Source: Halomonas sp. GD1P12 | GTDB lineage: Bacteria > Pseudomonadota > Gammaproteobacteria > Pseudomonadales > Halomonadaceae | Direction of reading: 5' to 3' | NCBI RefSeq assembly: GCF_025725645.1 | Contig: NZ_CP107007.1 | Location: forward strand, 2,542,001-2,606,000 | DNA length: 64,000 bases | Shown here: piece after piece, positions 24,859 through 33,005 of the stretch | Layout: each line of letters starts with the position of its first letter | Numbering within the stretch: the stretch's first letter is position 1 | Position numbers and translations under genes: made by a program | The notes under the pieces: generated by a model | What the model saw: the letters and a program-made list of their open reading frames with translations, nothing else | The model's database searches: none | Told to the model about the DNA's origin: nothing

Positions 24859-25488
24859 CTACCCGAGAAGCTCGTCAATGGAGCGCTCACCGTTCAAGAG
24901 CGTCACCGAGCGATTCTCGAACGCCGGGTGCTGGCTAACGTGAACGAGGGCGTAGGCGACATCCGCCCGGGTGATCGAACCGCTCGGGGAGTCCTCCTTT
25001 GAGTCGGTAAACCTATGGGTCGGGGCCTCATCGGTGAGCGGGCCGGGCTTCAGGATCACGTAGGACAGCCCGGAATTTTCCAGGTAGCGGTCGGCGGCGA
25101 GCTTGGCGACCATGTAGGGGCGCATTTTTTCCGAGGCTTCCAGCGGCTTCTCGGCGCGAATGGCGCTGACCATCAAAAAGCGCTTCAGGCCCTTCTCCCT
25201 GGCGATGTCTACGGTGCGCATCGCGCCGTGAAGATCGATCAACAGCGTCTTGTCCGGGCCGGTGTGGGGCCCGGAGCCGGCGGCAAATACCACTTCGCTA
25301 CAGCCATCGAAGGCGTGGGCCATCTCGCCTTCGAGATCGCCGATGACCACGTCGATGCCGCGCTCGGTAAACCATGTTGCCTGGTCTTCGCGGCGCACCA
25401 TGGCTCTCACGGCGATGCCGTTACTGTGCGCCTGCTGGCAGTACTGCTTGCCGATCTGGCCGTTCGCGCCGACTACGAGTGTCGTCAT
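24859..25488 (-). CDS. atypical SDR / NAD(P)H-binding protein
   Basis: A 209-residue NAD(P)-binding protein with VGANGQIG at 6-13 and DVVIGDLEG, followed by FLMVSAIRA and YMVAKLAADRYLENSG (Tyr-x3-Lys-like). It belongs to the NmrA/YwnB-like atypical SDRs, which can be redox sensors or reductases. Start 25488 has AGGGAGG. First gene of the operon with the phosphoesterase and the 112-residue protein. Confidence 0.85.
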   Translation of the reverse strand: MTTLVVGANGQIGKQYCQQAHSNGIAVRAMVRREDQATWFTERGIDVVIGDLEGEMAHAFDGCSEVVFAAGSGPHTGPDKTLLIDLHGAMRTVDIAREKGLKRFLMVSAIRAEKPLEASEKMRPYMVAKLAADRYLENSGLSYVILKPGPLTDEAPTHRFTDSKEDSPSGSITRADVAYALVHVSQHPAFENRSVTLLNGERSIDELLG

Positions 25489-25576
25489 GGTGCCTCCCTG
25501 GGGGTTGCCTGAAGATGTTGAGTCAAGCGCTAGTGCTTGGCTATGAATGAGTAAATGCCGACGCCGAACGCTGAAT

Positions 25577-26191
25577 TCAACCCGGCCGCTCGATCACGAA
25601 GCGGTCGGTAATACGCACGTAGTCGTTGCCCGCCAGCCGCCCGGTGGGCTTGAGCGCTTCCATATCGACGTGGCGGCCGTCCCAAATGTGCTCGTCCACG
25701 TAAATACTCTCGATGCGCGCCAGCACCAGCGACCCGGCCAGGGGGCTATCGCCAAAGCGTACGATATCGAAAAGTGTGCAGCCAAACGCCACGGGCGCGG
25801 CCTTGATGCGCGGCACGCTAAGCCCCGGCATGTCGGCCTTTTCGAGCCCGGCGTGTTCGAACTCGTCCTCACCGGCCTCGAGGGTGGCGCTGGTGGCGTT
25901 GAGCGCCTCGATCAGGTCTTCGCTGCCGACGTGCACCACGCACTCGCCCACCGCGTCGAGATTGTTCACTGTGTCCTTGGCCTTGCCCTCGCCGTCCAGA
26001 AGCGGGGAAAACGCCAGCACCGGCGGGTCGATGCTGGCGACGTTGAAAAACGAAAACGGTGCAAGATTGGCCCGGCCCTCGGCGTCGCGGGTGGCGACCC
26101 AGGCGATCGGCCGCGGGCAAACGGTGCCGGATAGCAGCCGGTAGATCTTGCCCGCGCTCAGCTCGTTGTCATCGATCGCGTAGTGTGGCAT
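25577..26191 (-). CDS. flavin reductase-like FMN-binding protein
   Basis: A 204-residue split-barrel flavoprotein of the flavin_reductase group. Family text includes LLSGTVCPRPIAWVATRD, NLAPFSFFNVASIDPP and the late domain RFGDSPLAGSLVLARIE. Members bind FMN and use NAD(P)H. Start 26191 has GAGGAG at 6 bases. Earlier ATGs are unsupported. Single gene. Confidence 0.85.
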   Translation of the reverse strand: MPHYAIDDNELSAGKIYRLLSGTVCPRPIAWVATRDAEGRANLAPFSFFNVASIDPPVLAFSPLLDGEGKAKDTVNNLDAVGECVVHVGSEDLIEALNATSATLEAGEDEFEHAGLEKADMPGLSVPRIKAAPVAFGCTLFDIVRFGDSPLAGSLVLARIESIYVDEHIWDGRHVDMEALKPTGRLAGNDYVRITDRFVIERPG

Positions 26192-26320
26192 TGCATGCTC
26201 CTCGGTAAGACTCCCTGGATGACGCCCGCGCCCCGGCGGCGCAAATCGCATCGCGTGAAACGTTTCAAGATAGCAGGTGATCGCAAGCCGCGAATAATCC
26301 GACCCAGCGACTGTGTTTTA

Positions 26321-26362
26321 ATGGACCTGTATCCATGGACCTGTATCAATGGACCCATATCA
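26321..26362. repeat. three tandem 14-bp repeats before arfB
   Basis: Units ATGGACCTGTATCC, ATGGACCTGTATCA and ATGGACCCATATCA, followed by a partial fourth (ATGAACG). They end about 22 bases before the arfB start codon and so overlap its likely 5' leader. Confidence 0.85.
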
Positions 26363-26384
26363 ATGAACGATTCAGGGAGCCTTC

Positions 26385-26798
26385 ATGCTGACGCTTTCCA
26401 ACAACGTGACGCTTGCGGACTGGGAGATCACCCTTACCCAGATTCGCGCTCAGGGCGCCGGCGGGCAGAATGTCAACAAGGTCGCCTCTGCGGTGCATCT
26501 ACGCTTCGATATCCAAAGCTCGACCTTGCCGGCGATCTACAAAGAGCGGCTGATGGCGTACTCGGATCAGCGCATCAGCAAGGAGGGCGTGATCATCATC
26601 AAGGCCCAAAGCCACCGCACGCTGGAGCTCAACAAGGAAGATGCGCTACACCGGCTCAAGGCATTGATTCTCGAGGCGGTCACGCCGCGCAAGGCGCGCC
26701 GCCCCACCAAACCGAGTAAGGGCGCCAAACGCCGCCGGGTGGACAACAAGACGCGCAAGGGCGCGATCAAATCGCTGCGGGGAAAGGTGTCGCACTAA
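26385..26798 (+). CDS. arfB: alternative ribosome-rescue factor ArfB
   Basis: A 137-residue peptidyl-tRNA hydrolase (YaeJ) that frees stalled ribosomes. The catalytic GGQ is at residues 26-28 in GAGGQNVNKV. The C-terminal tail is strongly basic (KARRPTKPSKGAKRRR...KTRKGAIKS), as needed to thread into the empty mRNA channel. Length matches E. coli ArfB (140). Single gene downstream of three short tandem repeats. Confidence 0.95.
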   Translation: MLTLSNNVTLADWEITLTQIRAQGAGGQNVNKVASAVHLRFDIQSSTLPAIYKERLMAYSDQRISKEGVIIIKAQSHRTLELNKEDALHRLKALILEAVTPRKARRPTKPSKGAKRRRVDNKTRKGAIKSLRGKVSH

Positions 26799-26842
26799 CG
26801 CGCTTTGGATCTCGAAGGATAGTGGCGCGCCACGACACCGGC

Positions 26843-26941
26843 GCTCGCAAGTGACCCGGGGCGGGGGTCTTTCGCCAGGGAAGGCGAAAGTAGCGTACAG
26901 GGAGGTATTTACAGCGCCCCCGCCCCGGGTGGCTTGCGAGC
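26843..26941. repeat. 99-base REP-like imperfect palindrome
   Basis: Arms GCTCGCAAG...CTTGCGAGC (9 bp) and, after a 3-base mismatch, CCCGGGGCGGGGG...CCCCCGCCCCGGG (13 bp) are both perfect. The centre holds a second hairpin CTTTCGCC-AGGGAA-GGCGAAAG. Between arfB and the proline-racemase-family gene. Its shape suggests a dispersed extragenic palindrome. No second copy was noticed in this window. Confidence 0.75.
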
Positions 26942-26980
26942 CCACCCAGGGCGATCACCGCAAAAGGCGATGTGGCCGAT

Positions 26981-28027
26981 TCACTGGCCGCAATGCCGGT
27001 CGCTCAGGATGTGATGCAGCTCGCCACAGGCCACCATGGGGTCGTCGCAGTTGATCACGATGCGCGACTCGGCCAGCACGTAGCTGCGCCCGGTGATGGT
27101 GTTCTCGACCACCTGATACGCCCCCTCCTGATGCGTGCCGGTAAAGGTGCCGATGAAGCCGGTTTCGCGCAGCGACACCGTCTCGAGCCTGTCGCCCACG
27201 TTGAGCCGCCCCTCGTAGTTCATCAGCGCAAGCCTGGCCGACGTGCCGGTGCCGGTGGTGCTTCGGCAAATCACGCCGGGGTGCACGTAGGTCGTCGAGC
27301 GCGAGCGGACGTAGTCGTCGGCGACCGGCTCTTCGGGCCCCATGAAGTGAAGAAAGGGTAGCGGCCCCACGTCGCCCAATGTGTAGTGGGAGAAGCCGCG
27401 CTTGGCCTTGATCGCCTCGACGATCTTGTAGGCGCAGGCAGCCAGTGCGGCCTCCTCGTCGCGCACCAGTCGAAAGCCGAGCGCCTCGGCGTCGACCAGC
27501 GCGTAGAAGCCGCCGCTGTAAGCGATCGAAAACGTCACCTCGCCGATGCCCGGCACGGCAATGGTCTCGCGGTAGGTATCGATATAGCTTGGCAGCCCCT
27601 CACAGGTGACCCACTCCACCACACCGTCCCGAACCAGCGCCTCGATCTGAACGAGCCCCGCCGGGGCCTCGAGCTTGAAGCGCTGGATGCCTTCGCGTTT
27701 GGGCACCAAACCGCTTTCGAGCACCGCCGTGGCAGTACACAGCGTGTTCGAGCCGGAATAGATGGGGTAGCCCATCACCTCCATGATGATGTAGCCCGCC
27801 GCCGCCTCCGGGTGCGTGGCGGGCACGATCAGATCCACCGACATCTCGGGAATGCCGTAGGGTTCACCCAAAAGTAGCCGGCGAAGTCCGTCGGCGTCGT
27901 CGCGCAGGTACTCCATCTGCGCGCGTACGGTGTCGCCGGGCAGCGCATCGATGCCGCCGGTAACGATCCGGCTAACGTCGCCGCCGGCGTGGGTGTCCAT
28001 CAGCTCCAGGGTGTGGCGATTGTTCAC
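26981..28027 (-). CDS. proline racemase superfamily protein with Ser/Thr in place of both catalytic Cys
   Basis: A 348-residue enzyme of the proline racemase / 4-hydroxyproline epimerase / trans-3-hydroxy-L-proline dehydratase superfamily. The fold is clear from the N-terminus (DTHAGGDVSRIV) and C-terminus (TGTGTSARLALM, then GSY-like RSYVLAESR). The first catalytic position, usually MCGH, reads YSGS, so Cys is Ser91. The second, usually SPCGTGT, reads STTGTGT, so Cys is Thr258. Known dehydratases carry Cys/Thr and some epimerases Ser/Cys. The Ser/Thr pair makes racemase chemistry unlikely and a dehydratase or other lyase more plausible. Exact function open. Confidence 0.85.
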   Translation of the reverse strand: MNNRHTLELMDTHAGGDVSRIVTGGIDALPGDTVRAQMEYLRDDADGLRRLLLGEPYGIPEMSVDLIVPATHPEAAAGYIIMEVMGYPIYSGSNTLCTATAVLESGLVPKREGIQRFKLEAPAGLVQIEALVRDGVVEWVTCEGLPSYIDTYRETIAVPGIGEVTFSIAYSGGFYALVDAEALGFRLVRDEEAALAACAYKIVEAIKAKRGFSHYTLGDVGPLPFLHFMGPEEPVADDYVRSRSTTYVHPGVICRSTTGTGTSARLALMNYEGRLNVGDRLETVSLRETGFIGTFTGTHQEGAYQVVENTITGRSYVLAESRIVINCDDPMVACGELHHILSDRHCGQ

Positions 28028-28072
28028 GGGCGGCTCCGGTCAGTGAGTAAAGACATGAGAGAGGTGATCGAA

Positions 28073-28117
28073 CGTCGTTGCTTTCGACGTCGTTACCTTC
28101 GACGTCGTTACTTTCAA
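28073..28117. repeat. three tandem 15-bp repeats
   Basis: Units CGTCGTTGCTTTCGA, CGTCGTTACCTTCGA and CGTCGTTACTTTCAA. They lie between the alcohol dehydrogenase stop and the proline-racemase-family start (46 bases upstream of the latter). Confidence 0.85.
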
Positions 28118-28119
28118 AA

Positions 28120-29289
28120 TCAAAACTCTCGATCGAGCGCGTAGGCCGCCCCGTGGGCGTCCCACTGGGCGTCGGGCACGATCACGACCTTGCCGAGGTA
28201 GTCGCTGCCGCGGCTGACGAAGTAGCGCTCGGCGTCGTGAAGCTTCGAGAGTTTGAACGCGGCGTGCAGCACCGGCTTGAGCGCGCCGCTGTCGATCCAG
28301 GCCATGAGCTTCGCCGCCTCCTCCCGGGTGCCGTGGGAGACGCCGAAGATCTGCACCTGATAGAGATAGATACGCGTCCACATGATCTCGCTCACGTTAC
28401 CGCCGCTGGCGCCGGCGATCGAGAGCCTGGGGTAGGTGGTGCGCGTGCTCATGTCCGCGATCATGGTGTCGATGAACCGGTCGGTCATCTCGCCACCGAC
28501 CAGATCCATCACCGCATCGATCGGCGCACCGCCGGTGGCTTCGAGCACGCGCTCGACGAAAGCGTCGAGACCGCTTCGGTCGATCACCGCCTCGGCGCCG
28601 AGCGCCAAAAGCGCCTGCGCCTTGTCCGGCTGGCTAACGGCGAAGGGCACTGCGCCGATGACCCGGCAGAGCTGAATCAGCGCAGTGCCCACGCCGCCGC
28701 TGGCGCCGCTGACCAGCACGCGCTCACCCGCGCGCACGCCGGCGGCGGTCATCATGTGATAGGCGGTCTGATAGGAGCACATGCCCATGGCGGCGAGCTC
28801 GGCGTCGGCAAGCGCCGGGTTCGAAATGTGATAGAACTGATCGGAAGGGACGGCAACGTACTCGGCAAAGCCGCCGTCGGCGCCGTGGCCGTAGTAGTCC
28901 GGCGCCAGGTTGATGTCGGCGCGGGCGTCCGGGTAGAGGTTGAAATCCAAAAGCCCGCGCTCGCCAAGGCGCGCCTCGCTGACACCGTCGCCCACGGCCA
29001 CCACCCGGCCGGCAACGTCCGCGCCCTGAATGCGCGGAAAGGTCAGCGTCGGCGTCCCGCCCATGGCAAAGGAGGTCACTTCCTCCTTGCCCTTTGTCGG
29101 GTAGAGGCCTTCACGCGCCTTGCGGTCGGTGTTGTTCTTGGCCGTGGCGGTAACCTGCACCAGCACCTGGCCGGGGCCCGGGCGCGGGGTCGTGACGCCC
29201 TCGCGGTACACGAGCTTTTCGACATCGCCGTGCCCGGTCAAGAGCATCGCGGCCATGGTGCCGGGGACGGTTGAGCGCGCGTTGACCAT
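28120..29289 (-). CDS. zinc-type MDR alcohol dehydrogenase/quinone reductase family protein
   Basis: A 389-residue medium-chain reductase. It has an N-terminal GroES-like half (IQGADVAGRVVAVGDGV) and a Rossmann core VLVSGASGGVGTALIQLC near residues 190-207. There is no four-Cys structural zinc lobe, which points to a quinone-oxidoreductase-like member. Start 29289 has AGGAGA at 6 bases. It is upstream of the proline-racemase-family gene on the same strand with a 92-base gap, so they may be co-transcribed, although tandem repeats occupy the gap. Confidence 0.82.
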   Translation of the reverse strand: MVNARSTVPGTMAAMLLTGHGDVEKLVYREGVTTPRPGPGQVLVQVTATAKNNTDRKAREGLYPTKGKEEVTSFAMGGTPTLTFPRIQGADVAGRVVAVGDGVSEARLGERGLLDFNLYPDARADINLAPDYYGHGADGGFAEYVAVPSDQFYHISNPALADAELAAMGMCSYQTAYHMMTAAGVRAGERVLVSGASGGVGTALIQLCRVIGAVPFAVSQPDKAQALLALGAEAVIDRSGLDAFVERVLEATGGAPIDAVMDLVGGEMTDRFIDTMIADMSTRTTYPRLSIAGASGGNVSEIMWTRIYLYQVQIFGVSHGTREEAAKLMAWIDSGALKPVLHAAFKLSKLHDAERYFVSRGSDYLGKVVIVPDAQWDAHGAAYALDREF

Positions 29290-29386
29290 AAAAGGTCTCC
29301 TGTCTCGGTGCTTGCGTGGGTTTGAATGACCATATCAAACTTTCCACCCCGCTCAATCCCCCGGCCGGGCCATTATTTAACGCAGG

Positions 29387-30355
29387 TCAAAACCACTTCT
29401 TGCGTTGGAAATACCACACCAGCATGCCGGCGATGGAGAGCATCAGCGCCCAGACGAAGAAGTAGCCGTAGCGCCAGCCAAGCTCCGGCATGTTCTCGAA
29501 GTTCATGCCGTAGATGCCGGCGATAAAGGTCAGCGGCACGAAAATCGCGGTGATCACCGTCAGTATGCGCATGGTGATGTTCAGCTGGTGCGAGGAGATC
29601 GAGATATAGCCGTCGACCAGGTCGCCGCAAATGTCGTAGTACATCTGCGTCAGGGTGTAGAGGCGCTCGAAGCGCTCGGCCACGTCGTTGATCGCGTGCA
29701 GGGTTTCGCTTTGATCCCGCGGCAGGTGCTCGTAGTCGTAGGCGGTCAGCTCCTGAGTGATGCCCTTGTGGTAGCTGAAGATGCGCCGCATTTTGACCAG
29801 CTTTGAGCGGTAGCTGATGATCTTGCGCATCAGCACATCGTTGCCGTCTTCCAAAAGCGCGTCTTCCAGGTCGCTCAGCGCAGTCTCGAACTCCAGCAGG
29901 CTGTCGCTGTAATACCCGGCCGAGGTGTACATGACTCTGAGCGCCGCGCGCTCCGGCGACTGCGCCAAAAGCGCATGGCCCTGAGCGTTGAAAAGCCGCT
30001 CGATACTCATCGCCTCGCCCGGATGCAGCGTGATCAAGAACCGCTCGCCGATGAAAAACGCGATCTGCTGAGGCACGAAGTTGAGCTCGGCATCGAACGA
30101 CGAAATGCCGCGGTAGATGATCAGCGTATGGTGCTCGAACTCCTCGATCTTCGGCGGATGGCGATCCTTGTGGGCGTCCTGAATGGCCAGCGGGTGGCAC
30201 TCAAAGCGCTCCAGCAGTTCGCGCTCGACCTCCTGGGGTTCGCCTTGAAGATCGATCCAGATATGGCTGTCCGGGGTGCTGCGCCACTGCTCGATGAGCT
30301 CTTCGCCGCCGACCAAAAGCGCGCTGCCCGGCGTGGTTAACATGGTGCGAATCAT
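29387..30355 (-). CDS. corA: CorA-family divalent cation transporter
   Basis: A 322-residue inner-membrane channel, by homology for Mg2+ (Co2+ and Ni2+ in some members; ZntB relatives move Zn2+). A large cytoplasmic N-terminal domain is followed by a long stalk helix and two C-terminal membrane helices. The YGMNFENMPE loop between them carries the diagnostic GMN selectivity motif. The basic end QRKKWF is also typical. No neighbour gives a clue to a special ion. A small ZntB-like alternative cannot be excluded. Confidence 0.9.
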   Translation of the reverse strand: MIRTMLTTPGSALLVGGEELIEQWRSTPDSHIWIDLQGEPQEVERELLERFECHPLAIQDAHKDRHPPKIEEFEHHTLIIYRGISSFDAELNFVPQQIAFFIGERFLITLHPGEAMSIERLFNAQGHALLAQSPERAALRVMYTSAGYYSDSLLEFETALSDLEDALLEDGNDVLMRKIISYRSKLVKMRRIFSYHKGITQELTAYDYEHLPRDQSETLHAINDVAERFERLYTLTQMYYDICGDLVDGYISISSHQLNITMRILTVITAIFVPLTFIAGIYGMNFENMPELGWRYGYFFVWALMLSIAGMLVWYFQRKKWF

Positions 30356-30520
30356 CGCGTGGTCTTCCTTAAAACGTTTAAAACCGTGCCGCTGCGGGCG
30401 CTAAAGGCTGAATACTTTAGTCTACGTTGAATTAAAGGGTTAACGCGACCGGCAATAATTAATGCCAATCCGGTCAAAAAGCCATACTTTTAGACCAAAC
30501 GCTCACCGCGAGGAAACGCC

Positions 30521-31201
30521 ATGAATCAGACCGAGGCCAAGGAACATGTACACGGCCGGCTGCACGCCCTGTTTGCCGACCCCTACCGTGCCTTCGACAA
30601 CGATACGCCCGAACGCGAGCTGCATATCAAGGTCGCGCTCTACGTGCTGCTCGCCAGGCCCATCGCCCGCGGGTTGGTAACGCTTCGAATCGTCCACGGC
30701 TGGGAAAACGGCAACGACGACCCGGCAGCGCTCGCCCATATCGACTACCCCCTGGCCTCGCTCGACGATTTTCGCGCGGCGGCGAGCGGCTTTCAGGGAG
30801 ACCAACCTCCCGCGGCCTCGAACGCCGGCGCCCTGCTGGCCGAGCCGCTGGCCGAGGCGCTGACCCGTGCCCGGCAGCAGGGCGTCACTCTGGAGCCTCA
30901 CATCGAGCGGGCGCCGGCGCGCTGGACGGCGTTCGAAGGCGGGTTGGCGCTTTATACGCAGTTCAAGATGTACCACCGCCTGGTCTACGGCGAAGACGAC
31001 AGCTACCGCTGCTCGCTGTGCCAAACGGCGCAGGGCGCGCGTGAGATTCACGAATTTCATCTCGAGGAGGGAGAGTTCGCGCTGCTCGTCCCACCAAAGG
31101 ATGGGGCGCAGAGCGCTAAAACGCTGCTGGTTCTGCACGAAAGCCAACTCGATCAGATCGAGCGGCTTTTCGAGCTGTGTCTTCCGCTGGCAGACGATTG
31201 A
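30521..31201 (+). CDS. hypothetical protein of unknown function
   Basis: A 226-residue soluble protein that I do not recognise. No signal peptide or membrane helix. It is rich in Glu/Asp and Ala. A CSLC pair near residue 166 could bind a metal but lacks a partner. Codon use matches neighbouring genes, the ATG has GAGGAAA upstream, and it ends 22 bases before the convergent mmsA stop, all supporting a real gene. Divergent from corA. Confidence 0.7.
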   Translation: MNQTEAKEHVHGRLHALFADPYRAFDNDTPERELHIKVALYVLLARPIARGLVTLRIVHGWENGNDDPAALAHIDYPLASLDDFRAAASGFQGDQPPAASNAGALLAEPLAEALTRARQQGVTLEPHIERAPARWTAFEGGLALYTQFKMYHRLVYGEDDSYRCSLCQTAQGAREIHEFHLEEGEFALLVPPKDGAQSAKTLLVLHESQLDQIERLFELCLPLADD

Positions 31202-31222
31202 GCGTGTCTTGTCCGGTAGACG

Positions 31223-32722
31223 TTAGCCAAGCGCAATGGTGCTGTTGATACCGCCGGAGACATTTTCCGGCTCGAACCAGCGGGCGGTGACGGTCTTGGT
31301 CTGCGTCCAGAACGCGATCGCCTGTTTACCGTTGGGGCCCAGATCGCCGAGTTTCGAGCCCCTGGAGCCGGTGAAGCTAAAGTACGCCACCGGCACCGGA
31401 ATCGGCACGTTGATGCCGATCTGACCGACGTCGATATCGGTTTCAAAGCGCCGGGCCACCCAACCGGAGCTGGTGAAGATCGAGGTGCCGTTGCCATTGG
31501 GGTTGGCGTTGATGAACGCAATCGCCTCCTCCAATGTGGCCACGTTGACCACGCACAGCACCGGCCCAAAAATCTCTTCCTGATAGATACGCATCCTTGC
31601 GGTCACGTCCGAAAAGAGCGTCGGCCCGACGAAATTGCCTTCCGGGTAACCTTCCACCGCGTAACCGCGCCCGTCGAGTTTGAGCGCGGCGCCTTCTCGC
31701 TCGCCCTGCTCGATCAGCCCTTCGACCCGCGCTTTTGCCTGGGGCGATACCAGTGGGCCAAGATCCGCGTCGCGCTGGGTACCGGGGCCGACGCGCATGT
31801 TGCGCGCACCCTCGACGAGCTCGTCGAGCCAGGCCTGGGCCTCGCCTACCAGCACCACCACCGAGTTGGCCATGCAGCGCTGGCCCGCCGCGCCAAAGGC
31901 AGAGCCCAATAAGCTATTGATCGCCTGACTCTTGTTGGCGTCGGGCATCACCACGCAGTGATTTTTCGCCCCCATCATCGCTTGCATACGCTTGCCCGCC
32001 TTCGCCGCGCGCTCGTACAAAAGCCCGCCCACGTGAGACGAGCCGATGAACGACAGCGCCTTGATGCCCGGATGATCGGCGATCAAATTGGCCACCTCCG
32101 GCCCGCCGTGCACCACGTTGAGTACGCCCGGCGGCACGCCGGCCTCATGGGCGAGCTCGACCAGGCGCATGGTAGAGCTCGGGTCCTGTTCGGACGGCTT
32201 CAAAACGAAGGTATTGCCGGTGGCGATCGCCAGCGGAAACATGAAGCACGGCAGCATGATCGGAAAGTTGAACGCGGTAATGCCCGCGCCGACCCCGAGC
32301 GGCTGGTGCATGGTGTAGACATCCACGTCATTGGCCGCGTTCTCGGCAAGCTCGCCCAGCTGAAGCGAGGTGATCGAACAGGCGTGCTCGACCACCTCGA
32401 GCCCGCGACCAACCTCGCCTTCGGCGTCCGGCAGGGTCTTGCCGTGCTCCTCGGTGATCAGCGCGGCAAGCTCACCGGTGTGCTCGCGGATCAGCGCGGC
32501 GAGCTTCATCATGATGCGCATGCGCTTGTTCAGCGGCGTTTTACGCCACTCGGGAAAAGCCCGTTGCGCGCTTTCGATGGCGCGCTCGACCTCATCATTA
32601 GTGCAAAACGGCACGCGGGCCACGACCTCTTGGGTCGCCGGGTTGACCACGTCGCGCCACTCGCTGCTTTGCGAGGTGACGGCGGCGCCATCGATGTACA
32701 GGGGGATATCGCGTAGAGCCAC
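31223..32722 (-). CDS. mmsA: CoA-acylating methylmalonate-semialdehyde dehydrogenase
   Basis: A 499-residue ALDH-superfamily enzyme converting (methyl)malonate semialdehyde plus CoA to propionyl-/acetyl-CoA in valine, inositol and beta-alanine breakdown. The substrate-type signature [17 protein letters not shown] (about 149-165) is specific to MmsA. The catalytic cysteine is Cys283 in [11 protein letters not shown]. The typical glutamate of hydrolytic ALDHs is replaced at NHCVVMPDA, as in MmsA. The gene stands alone, without mmsB. Its promoter carries a perfect palindrome resembling LiuR-type sites. Confidence 0.95.
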   Translation of the reverse strand: MALRDIPLYIDGAAVTSQSSEWRDVVNPATQEVVARVPFCTNDEVERAIESAQRAFPEWRKTPLNKRMRIMMKLAALIREHTGELAALITEEHGKTLPDAEGEVGRGLEVVEHACSITSLQLGELAENAANDVDVYTMHQPLGVGAGITAFNFPIMLPCFMFPLAIATGNTFVLKPSEQDPSSTMRLVELAHEAGVPPGVLNVVHGGPEVANLIADHPGIKALSFIGSSHVGGLLYERAAKAGKRMQAMMGAKNHCVVMPDANKSQAINSLLGSAFGAAGQRCMANSVVVLVGEAQAWLDELVEGARNMRVGPGTQRDADLGPLVSPQAKARVEGLIEQGEREGAALKLDGRGYAVEGYPEGNFVGPTLFSDVTARMRIYQEEIFGPVLCVVNVATLEEAIAFINANPNGNGTSIFTSSGWVARRFETDIDVGQIGINVPIPVPVAYFSFTGSRGSKLGDLGPNGKQAIAFWTQTKTVTARWFEPENVSGGINSTIALG

Positions 32723-32777
32723 AGCGTCTCTCCTTGGCTTTTATTATTGCTTTATCGAAGGTAAGCGTACCGGCCAA

Positions 32778-32807
32778 GATATAGCAGCAAGTTGACGTAA
32801 ACGTCAA
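32778..32807 (-). promoter_or_regulatory. mmsA promoter with 16-base palindromic operator
   Basis: TTGACGT-AA-ACGTCAA (32792-32807) is a perfect palindrome. On the minus strand its edge forms a -35 TTGACG, and a -10-like TATATC (32778-32783) follows after 18 bases, about 55 bases before mmsA. The dyad resembles sites I recall for LiuR, a MerR-family regulator of branched-chain amino acid breakdown. That match is from memory. Confidence 0.6.
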
Positions 32808-32873
32808 TCGGCCTTGAGCGTCCGGGTGGGGCCAACTCCACGCCGTAGCGGCTTTACGCGGGCCGGACTATGC

Positions 32874-32917
32874 TGCGAGGTACTGCTTTGCGAGGCACTA
32901 ATTGCGAAGTACGCCGT
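32874..32917. repeat. three tandem ~15-bp repeats
   Basis: Units TGCGAGGTACTGCTT, TGCGAGGCACTAAT and TGCGAAGTACGCCGT, the middle one a base shorter. They lie about 90 bases upstream of the metallopeptidase start. Confidence 0.65.
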
Positions 32918-33005
32918 ACGCTTTGCAAGCAGTGCTCTGCGCTGTGTAAAAGGACGTCATCCTGGCGCAGGGAAAAGGGTCAAAGGTCGTTACCAGGAGG
33001 TACTC

